The notes below the pieces were generated by a model that was not told the origin of the DNA, did not search any database, and saw only the letters and a list, made by a program, of their open reading frames with translations. Below, piece after piece: positions 5,586-11,115 of a stretch of DNA of 11,115 nucleotides. The position numbers and the translations under genes were made by a program. The DNA is from CBDVAK01 sp965371945 (GTDB taxonomy: Bacteria > Pseudomonadota > Gammaproteobacteria > Competibacterales > JAHEDQ01): positions 1-11,115 of the forward strand of contig CBDVAK010000101.1 in assembly GCA_965371945.1 (NCBI GenBank). Direction: 5' to 3'. Within the stretch, counting starts at the first letter, position 1, and each line of letters begins with the position of its first letter.

Positions 5586-6623
5586 ATGGATGAGAATAGG
5601 AAACGTGCGCTGGCGGCAGCCCTGACGCAGATCGAGCGCCAGTTTGGCAAGGGTTCGGTGATGCGGCTGGGCGACGGCAGCGCAATCCGGGATATCGAAG
5701 TGATTTCCACGGGTTCGCTGAGCCTGGACATGGCGCTGGGCATTGGCGGGTTGCCGCGTGGCCGTGTCGTCGAGATCTATGGGCCCGAGTCTTCCGGGAA
5801 GACCACGCTGGCGTTGCAGGTGCTGGCCCAGGCGCAGGGATTGGGGGGCACCGTGGCTTTTATTGATGCGGAACACGCGCTGGATCCCGCTTATGCGGAG
5901 AAATTGGGCGTTAACGTCGAGGATCTGCTGGTGTCGCAGCCGGACACCGGCGAACAGGCGCTGGAAATCACCGACATGCTGGTGCGCTCCGGGGCCATCG
6001 ATGTGGTGGTGATTGATTCGGTGGCGGCCCTGACCCCTAAGGCCGAAATCGAAGGAGAGATGGGTGATTCACACGTGGGTCTGCAGGCCCGGCTCATGTC
6101 CCAGGCCCTGCGCAAACTCACCGGCAACATCAAACGCTCCAACTGTCTGGTGATATTCATCAACCAGATTCGTATCAAGATCGGTGTCATGTTCGGGAGT
6201 CCTGAAACCACTACCGGTGGCAACGCGCTGAAGTTCTATGCATCGGTACGACTCGACATTCGCCGCATCGGTGCGATCAAGAGGGGTGACGAGGTCATCG
6301 GCAATGAAACCCGTGTCAAGGTCGTGAAGAACAAGATGGCGCCACCTTTTCGCAAGGCGGAGTTCGAGATTCTCTACGGTGGGGGGATTTCCCGTGAAGG
6401 TGAGATCATCGATCTTGGAGTGCAGGAGGATCTGATCAACAAGGCGGGAGCCTGGTACAGCTATCAGGGCAATCGCATCGGCCAGGGCAAGGACAACGCC
6501 CGCAACTATCTGCGCGAACATCCGGAAATCGCGGACGAAGTCGAGCGCGAGCTGCGTATCAGACTGTTGCCGGCGCGTGCCGGTGACCAGGGCGAAAAGA
6601 AATCCAAACCAGCCGAAAGTTAA
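5586..6623 (+). CDS. recA: Recombinase RecA
   Basis: A 345-residue RecA that forms filaments on single-stranded DNA, drives strand exchange and triggers LexA cleavage. With ATG 5586 as residue 1, Walker A is GPESSGKTT from residue 66. Walker B VVVIDSVAAL, loop L1 (GEMGDSHVGLQARLMSQALR) and loop L2 (around IGVMFGSPETTTGGNALKF) are intact. The C-terminal domain is recognisable, but the extreme tail (ARAGDQGEKKSKPAES) is mixed charge rather than the strongly acidic tail of E. coli RecA. Start choice: ATG 5586 gives MDENRKRAL as in Pseudomonas, with GAAG 9 nt upstream. An in-frame GTG at 5580 gives M-P-M-DENRK, which aligns with the E. coli MAIDENK start, so it is a real alternative. recX starts one base after the recA stop, and co-transcription with recX is likely. 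Confidence 0.98.
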   Translation: MDENRKRALAAALTQIERQFGKGSVMRLGDGSAIRDIEVISTGSLSLDMALGIGGLPRGRVVEIYGPESSGKTTLALQVLAQAQGLGGTVAFIDAEHALDPAYAEKLGVNVEDLLVSQPDTGEQALEITDMLVRSGAIDVVVIDSVAALTPKAEIEGEMGDSHVGLQARLMSQALRKLTGNIKRSNCLVIFINQIRIKIGVMFGSPETTTGGNALKFYASVRLDIRRIGAIKRGDEVIGNETRVKVVKNKMAPPFRKAEFEILYGGGISREGEIIDLGVQEDLINKAGAWYSYQGNRIGQGKDNARNYLREHPEIADEVERELRIRLLPARAGDQGEKKSKPAES

Positions 6624-6624
6624 C

Positions 6625-7077
6625 TTGGATACAGAGCACGCACTGAAATCCAGGGCACTGCGTCTGCTGGCACTGCGTGAACACTCGGTTGCCGAAATCC
6701 GGCGCAAGCTCGGCAGGGGTAATGACTCGCAAGATGGGGTCGAGCAGGTCTTGTCCAGTCTGCAGTCCGACGGTTTGCTGGACGACCGGAGATTCGCCGA
6801 ATCCTATGTCCGTTCGCGTGCCGGCAGAGGCTATGGGCCGCTTCGCATTGATGGGGAACTACGCCAGCGCGGTGTGTGTTCGGGGACTGCACAATCCGTG
6901 TTGTCTGCGTTTTCAGAGGATTGGTGCGAGGCAGCACATCGTGTTCGGGTCAAGCGGTATGGTCCCGACGGGCCCCGCGACCCACGTGAGCAGGCCCGCC
7001 AGAGCCGCTTCCTTCAGTACCGGGGATTTTCCGGCGAGCAGATTCGGCGGGCGATGCGTAAACAGGGAAACGCATGA
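6625..7077 (+). CDS. recX: Regulatory protein RecX
   Basis: A 150-residue RecX (E. coli 166), an all-helical three-repeat protein that binds RecA filaments and restrains their extension and ATPase activity. Family features are ALRLLALREHSVAEIRRKL near the N-terminus, then DGLLDDRRFAESYVRSRAGRGYGPLRI in the middle, and RFLQYRGFSGEQI near the end. The start is uncertain. TTG 6625 lies one base after the recA TAA, has GAAAG 5 nt upstream and gives a family-like N-terminus. In-frame GTG codons at 6577 and 6583, inside recA, would add up to 16 residues. The stop TGA overlaps the alaS ATG in the sequence ATGA, so recX and alaS are probably translationally coupled. Confidence 0.93.
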   Translation: MDTEHALKSRALRLLALREHSVAEIRRKLGRGNDSQDGVEQVLSSLQSDGLLDDRRFAESYVRSRAGRGYGPLRIDGELRQRGVCSGTAQSVLSAFSEDWCEAAHRVRVKRYGPDGPRDPREQARQSRFLQYRGFSGEQIRRAMRKQGNA

Positions 7078-9680
7078 ACAGCAGCGCAGAGATACGCAAG
7101 AAGTTTCTTGAATTCTTCAGGGCTCGGGGCCACGAAATCGTGCCGAGCGGTCCGTTGGTGCCCGCCAATGATTCCACGTTACTGTTTACCAATGCCGGCA
7201 TGGTGCAGTTCAAGGACGTGTTTCTGGGCCGCGATCAGCGTTCCTACCGGCGCGCCACCACCTCTCAACGTTGCGTGCGAGCAGGTGGCAAACACAACGA
7301 CCTCGAGAATGTGGGATATACGGCCCGGCATCATACTTTTTTCGAAATGCTCGGAAACTTCAGCTTCGGGGATTACTTCAAACGTGATGCCATCCACTTC
7401 GCCTGGGATTTCCTGACCGCAGAGGTCGGTTTGCCGGCCGAGCGGCTCTGGGTGACTGTCTACGAAGACGATGATGAAGCTGCCACGATCTGGCTCGACG
7501 AGATCGGGGTGCCTGAGGCGCGTTTCGCCAGAATTGGAGCCGAGGACAACTTCTGGTCAATGGGTGATACCGGACCCTGCGGACCCTGTACGGAGATTTT
7601 TTACGATCATGGCCCCGAAGTCGCTGGCGGGCCACCGGGAACACCGGAACAAGACGGAGACCGCTATATCGAGGTCTGGAACCTGGTGTTCATGCAGTAT
7701 GACCGCTCCGCCGACGGTACCTTGATTCCCCTGCCCAAGCCCTCGGTCGATACCGGCATGGGTCTGGAACGGCTGGCGGCGGTGCTGCAGGGAGTGCACA
7801 GCAACTACGAGATCGATCTGTTCAGGAATCTGATCGTGGCTGCCGCCGAGGCCACCAACAGCCACGACCTGCGCTCGGATTCTCTGAAAGTCATTGCCGA
7901 TCACATCCGTTCCTGCGCGTTCCTGATCGTCGACGGCGTCTCGCCCTCGAATGAAGGGCGTGGTTATGTGCTGCGCAGGATCATGCGTCGGGCCATACGC
8001 CATGGCTACAAGCTGGGTATGAAGGCTCCGTTTTTTCACCGTCTGGTCGCGCCGCTGGTTGCCGAAATGGGCGACGCTTACCCGGAGCTTGCACGGATGG
8101 CGACCACCATCGGGCGTGTGATCCTTCAGGAGGAAGAGCGCTTCGCGGAGACACTCGAGCAGGGCATGCGGATACTGGAGCGCGATATCGCCGGTCTCGA
8201 GGGTGGCGAGATCCACGGGGACACCATTTTTCAGCTCTACGACACCTACGGGTTTCCGGTTGATCTGACCGGTGATATTGCCAGAGAGCGAGGTCTGACG
8301 CTGGATCTGGCGGGCTATGATCGGTGTATGGATGCACAGCGTAAACGTGCCCGGGCCGCGAGCAAGTTCGGGGCGGACTATGCTGATGCCGGCGGACTGC
8401 CTGAAGGCCGCACCGACTTCACCGGCTACGAGACGCTGGACGATCACTCGGCGGTGACCGCGTTGTATCACGATGGGCGCCCGGTCGAGATGCTGGCCGC
8501 TGGTGAAACCGGGATGGTGGTGCTGGACCGGACCCCATTCTATGCGGAGTCGGGAGGCCAGGTCGGTGACACCGGGTCTTTGGCCACCGCTGGGGCCCGC
8601 TTCGAGGTTGCGGATACTCTGAAGCAGGGTGGCGCGGTCCACGTCCATGTCGGCGAGGTGGCTAGCGGTCGGCTGACGGTCGGTGATCGAGTCGAAGCGC
8701 GTGTCGATGAAGTGCGCCGCCAAGCGACGGTACGGAACCATTCGGCCACTCATCTGCTCCATGCGGCATTGCGGCAGGTATTGGGCGAGCATGTCACCCA
8801 AAAGGGTTCGCTGGTGGCGCCGGAGCGTCTGCGCTTCGATTTTTCACATTTCGAGCCACTGACCGCCGGACAGCTTGAACAGATCGAGGCCGTGGTCAAT
8901 GCCAGCATCCGCGCCAATCTGCCGGTCGAGGTCCGTGTCATGACGATGGATGAGGCCAGAGCGGCAGGTGCCATCGCCTTGTTTGGGGAGAAATACGGAG
9001 ATCAGGTGCGGGTACTGCGGATGGGAGATTTCTCCATCGAGCTGTGTGGCGGCACACACGTCGCGCGCACCGGGGATATCGGCTTGTTCAAGATCGTCTC
9101 GGAAGGTGGTGTGGCGTCCGGCGTCAGGCGTGTGGAGGCGTTGACCGGTGCGGCCGCGGTCGCCTATGTCGGTGAAACCGAGAAGAGCCTGGCGGTTGTC
9201 GGTAGTTTGCTGAAAGGAAGTCGCGAAAATGTTGCGGACAAGGTCCGCCAGGTACTGGAGCGCAATCGGCAGCTCGACAAGGAATTACAGAAATTGCGTA
9301 GTCAGCTCGCATCCGGACAGGGTGCCGATCTGGCCGCTGCGGCGATAGACGTGCTGGGCGTTAATGTACTCGCCGCCCGGATCGACGGCGCGGACGCAAA
9401 GGCATTGCGGGAGGCGGTGGACCGTCTCAAGAACCAGCTCCATTCCGCAGCCGTGGTGTTGGCCTCTGTCGACCAGGGCAAAGTGCGACTGGTGGCCGGG
9501 GTCACCAACGACCAGACCACGCATCTCCAGGCAGGTGATCTGGCCAATGCGGTGGCCGAGCAGATTGGCGGCCGGGGTGGCGGACGTGCGGACATGGCCC
9601 AGGCCGGCGGCAGTGATCCCGGCGGGCTGGACGCTGCATTGGCCTCCGTCCCCGATTGGGTCAGGAATCGTCTGTCATGA
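7074..9680 (+). CDS. alaS: Alanine--tRNA ligase AlaRS
   Basis: An 868-residue alanyl-tRNA synthetase (E. coli 876), class II, charging tRNA-Ala in the cytoplasm. The N-terminal catalytic core shows STLLFTNAGMVQFKDVFLG and the long motif-2 region through HHTFFEMLGNFSFGDYFK. Motif 3 is GMGLER at 228-233. The editing domain that clears Ser- and Gly-tRNA-Ala has the zinc site H556-S-A-T-H560 and C658-GGT-H662, equivalent to H564/H568/C666/H670 of E. coli. The C-terminal C-Ala domain carries a coiled-coil stretch (about 702-745) and a Gly-rich end (IGGRGGGRADMAQAGG). The start ATG overlaps the recX stop and has GGGAAA just upstream. All main domains are present and no frameshift is seen. Confidence 0.98.
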   Translation: MNSSAEIRKKFLEFFRARGHEIVPSGPLVPANDSTLLFTNAGMVQFKDVFLGRDQRSYRRATTSQRCVRAGGKHNDLENVGYTARHHTFFEMLGNFSFGDYFKRDAIHFAWDFLTAEVGLPAERLWVTVYEDDDEAATIWLDEIGVPEARFARIGAEDNFWSMGDTGPCGPCTEIFYDHGPEVAGGPPGTPEQDGDRYIEVWNLVFMQYDRSADGTLIPLPKPSVDTGMGLERLAAVLQGVHSNYEIDLFRNLIVAAAEATNSHDLRSDSLKVIADHIRSCAFLIVDGVSPSNEGRGYVLRRIMRRAIRHGYKLGMKAPFFHRLVAPLVAEMGDAYPELARMATTIGRVILQEEERFAETLEQGMRILERDIAGLEGGEIHGDTIFQLYDTYGFPVDLTGDIARERGLTLDLAGYDRCMDAQRKRARAASKFGADYADAGGLPEGRTDFTGYETLDDHSAVTALYHDGRPVEMLAAGETGMVVLDRTPFYAESGGQVGDTGSLATAGARFEVADTLKQGGAVHVHVGEVASGRLTVGDRVEARVDEVRRQATVRNHSATHLLHAALRQVLGEHVTQKGSLVAPERLRFDFSHFEPLTAGQLEQIEAVVNASIRANLPVEVRVMTMDEARAAGAIALFGEKYGDQVRVLRMGDFSIELCGGTHVARTGDIGLFKIVSEGGVASGVRRVEALTGAAAVAYVGETEKSLAVVGSLLKGSRENVADKVRQVLERNRQLDKELQKLRSQLASGQGADLAAAAIDVLGVNVLAARIDGADAKALREAVDRLKNQLHSAAVVLASVDQGKVRLVAGVTNDQTTHLQAGDLANAVAEQIGGRGGGRADMAQAGGSDPGGLDAALASVPDWVRNRLS

Positions 9681-9714
9681 TTCCCACGCTGACGTGCGCG
9701 AGCTGTTCACCGCG

Positions 9715-10944
9715 ATGGCGCTGATCGTCCAGAAGTTTGGCGGCACCTCGGTCGGCTCCGTCGAACGGATCGAAGCCGTCGCGCGCAGGGTTCGTGCCTG
9801 TTGCGATACCGGTTACGATCTGGTGGTCGTGGTGTCGGCGATGTCGGGTGAGACCAATCGATTGCTGGCGCTCGCCCAGGAGATCTCACCACGGCCCAAT
9901 CCGCGGGAGATGGATGTTCTGTTATCGACCGGTGAGCAGGTTACCATTGCGCTGCTGTGCATGGCCCTGGAGAAACTTGGGATTCCTGCCCGTTCGTATA
10001 CTGGGGCGCAGGTTCATATTCTCACTGACAGCGCCCATACCAAGGCGCGTATTCAGGAGATTGATGACCGCAGGGTGCGTGCCGATCTCGAGCGTGGGCG
10101 GGTGGTGGTGGTGGCAGGCTTTCAGGGCATAGACGGACACGGCAATATCACCACCCTGGGGCGGGGCGGTTCTGACACCACAGCGGTGGCGCTGGCGGCT
10201 GCCCTGAAGGCCCACGAGTGTCAGATCTTTACCGATGTGGCTGGAGTCTACACTACCGATCCCAGGGTGGAGCCCAGGGCCCGACGGCTGGAGCGGGTCA
10301 CTTTCGAGGAAATGCTGGAGATGGCCAGCCTGGGCTCCAAGGTCTTGCAGATCCGGGCAGTCGAGTTTGCGAGGAAGTACAATGTGCCGCTGCGCGTGCT
10401 GTCGTCATTCGAGGATGGACCCGGTACGCTGATCACGGTCGAGGAGCAGGACTTGGAACAACCACTGATCTCGGGTATTGCTTTCAATCGTGACGAAGCC
10501 GAGGTAACGGTCACAGGGGTGCCCGACCGGCCCGGTGTCGCTTTCAAAATTTTGGGCGCGGTGGCTGACGCCAATATCGAAGTGGATATGATCGTCCAGA
10601 GTATCGGTGATGACGGAACGACCGATTTGACCTTTACTGTACACAGGAACGATTATGATTCGGTGATGGAGATCGTTCGGCCGTTGTCGGAGGAACTGGG
10701 TGCGCAGGAAGTCAAAGGGGACAACCAGATCATCAAGCTTTCCCTGGTCGGAGTGGGCATGCGTTCGCATGCCGGGATCGCCAGCCGTATGTTCGAAGCG
10801 TTGGCGGGCGAACGAATCAACATCCGTATGATTTCCACCTCGGAGATCAAGATCTCCGTGGTAATCGAGGAGAAATACCTGGAACTGGGCGTCCGTACCC
10901 TGCACGAGGCGTTCGGGCTCGATCAAGAGGCCCAGACCCAATGA
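9715..10944 (+). CDS. lysC: Aspartate kinase, lysine/threonine-responsive type
   Basis: A 409-residue monofunctional aspartokinase (Pseudomonas LysC about 412) that phosphorylates aspartate, the first step to lysine, threonine, methionine and diaminopimelate. The kinase domain has KFGGTSVG (7-14), SAMSGETNRLL (from 41), LLSTGEQV (69-76), GRGGSDTTA (149-157) and DVAGVYTTDPR. Two C-terminal ACT domains follow, beginning near residue 263 (EVTVTGVPDRPGVAF) and residue 339 (IIKLSLVGVGMRSHAG). They include the ISTSEIKISVVI segment where effectors bind in related enzymes, so feedback inhibition by Lys and/or Thr is expected. ATG 9715 gives the conserved MALIVQKFGGTSVG; an in-frame GTG at 9694 is less likely. 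No homoserine dehydrogenase domain is fused. It lies 34 nt after alaS and upstream of csrA, the usual order. Confidence 0.97.
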   Translation: MALIVQKFGGTSVGSVERIEAVARRVRACCDTGYDLVVVVSAMSGETNRLLALAQEISPRPNPREMDVLLSTGEQVTIALLCMALEKLGIPARSYTGAQVHILTDSAHTKARIQEIDDRRVRADLERGRVVVVAGFQGIDGHGNITTLGRGGSDTTAVALAAALKAHECQIFTDVAGVYTTDPRVEPRARRLERVTFEEMLEMASLGSKVLQIRAVEFARKYNVPLRVLSSFEDGPGTLITVEEQDLEQPLISGIAFNRDEAEVTVTGVPDRPGVAFKILGAVADANIEVDMIVQSIGDDGTTDLTFTVHRNDYDSVMEIVRPLSEELGAQEVKGDNQIIKLSLVGVGMRSHAGIASRMFEALAGERINIRMISTSEIKISVVIEEKYLELGVRTLHEAFGLDQEAQTQ

Positions 10945-11089
10945 CGGACCCTCCAGCCACAGGCGTGAATGCATTTGTTTTGTCGTACGGTCGCGGGGTC
11001 GCGGTGCGGGCGGCGGAAGAACAACGAAGAGATCGGGGGCACCGATCCTCTAACAGCGATTGTGGATCAAGTCACGCAAGGAGAGACTT
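10945..11089 (+). promoter_or_regulatory. csrA: csrA leader with GGA motifs, a tandem 8-mer and a small hairpin
   Basis: The 145-nt gap before csrA holds four GGA triplets, the core of CsrA binding sites: 10946-10948, 11015-11017, 11064-11066 and 11080-11082. The last is in the Shine-Dalgarno AAGGAG. It also has a perfect tandem repeat of GGTCGCGG (10989-10996 and 10997-11004) and a hairpin GATCGG-GGGCA-CCGATC (11031-11047). In E. coli, CsrA represses its own translation through several such leader sites, so autoregulation is plausible here. No clear promoter or lysC terminator was found. Confidence 0.35.
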
Positions 11090-11115
11090 ATGCTGATTCT
11101 GACCAGAAGGGTCGG
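11090..11115 (+). CDS. csrA: Carbon storage regulator CsrA/RsmA (5' end only)
   Basis: The last 26 bases encode MLILTRRVG, the near-invariant N-terminus of CsrA, the small dimeric RNA-binding protein that controls translation of carbon-metabolism, biofilm and motility genes. Arg6 and Arg7 fall in the conserved first beta-strand. The ATG at 11090 has a strong AAGGAG Shine-Dalgarno 6 nt upstream. The gene runs off the right edge. The position after lysC is the standard gammaproteobacterial location. Confidence 0.92.

Noticed and set aside
7557..8801. Long antisense open frame (414 codons) opposite alaS
   Set aside because: A typical artefact of a GC-rich gene; alaS on the other strand has a full set of motifs and the antisense protein resembles nothing I recognise.
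10306..10323. Possible internal start in lysC for a separate regulatory subunit (GAGGA before an in-frame ATG)
   Set aside because: In alpha2-beta2 aspartokinases the internal start lies at the beginning of the ACT region, near residue 250; this ATG is about 60 residues earlier and would include part of the kinase domain. No suitable start is seen at the expected place.
1..11115. CRISPR array, tRNA or rRNA genes, phage genes, toxin-antitoxin or defence genes
   Set aside because: No regular repeats, RNA gene signatures or matching proteins were seen; all long supported frames are housekeeping genes except the TPR protein.

Overview
The window looks like a chromosomal housekeeping segment of a GC-rich, non-enteric gammaproteobacterium. 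The order fdxA-mutS / cinA(pncC)-(thpR)-recA-recX-alaS-lysC-csrA is the classic arrangement around recA in Pseudomonas-, Halomonas- and Chromatiales-type genomes, and the protein sequences are closest in style to those groups. This placement comes from remembered family sequences and gene order, not from a search. The genus cannot be fixed from the window.

Left arm (minus strand, about 1-3504): the 5' end of a CnoX/YbbN-like thioredoxin-domain gene runs off the left edge. Next come a 300-bp intergenic stretch, fdxA (7Fe ferredoxin) and mutS (mismatch-repair ATPase). The 300-bp stretch is dominated by a palindromic insertion-like element of about 168 bp, flanked by a perfect 10-bp direct repeat.

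Right arm (plus strand, about 3630 to the end): a small exported TPR protein of unknown function is divergent from mutS and may share overlapping back-to-back -10 elements with it. It ends in a perfect 13-bp hairpin that contains its own stop codon. Then follow pncC (stand-alone CinA C-terminal domain, NMN deamidase) and thpR (2H phosphoesterase), which overlap by 20 nt. A 345-bp gap carries the likely recA promoter but no canonical E. coli-type LexA box. recA and recX are one base apart, recX and alaS overlap in ATGA, and lysC and the first codons of csrA follow.

Functionally the window groups DNA repair and recombination (mutS, recA, recX), cofactor salvage (pncC), RNA phosphodiester chemistry (thpR), translation (alaS), aspartate-family amino-acid synthesis (lysC), electron transfer (fdxA), proteostasis (cnoX) and post-transcriptional control (csrA). 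I found no new multi-gene system. The least ordinary items are the flanked palindromic element at 218-405, the TPR-gene hairpin, the apparent lack of a canonical SOS box before recA, and the uncharacterised TPR lipoprotein-free exported protein.
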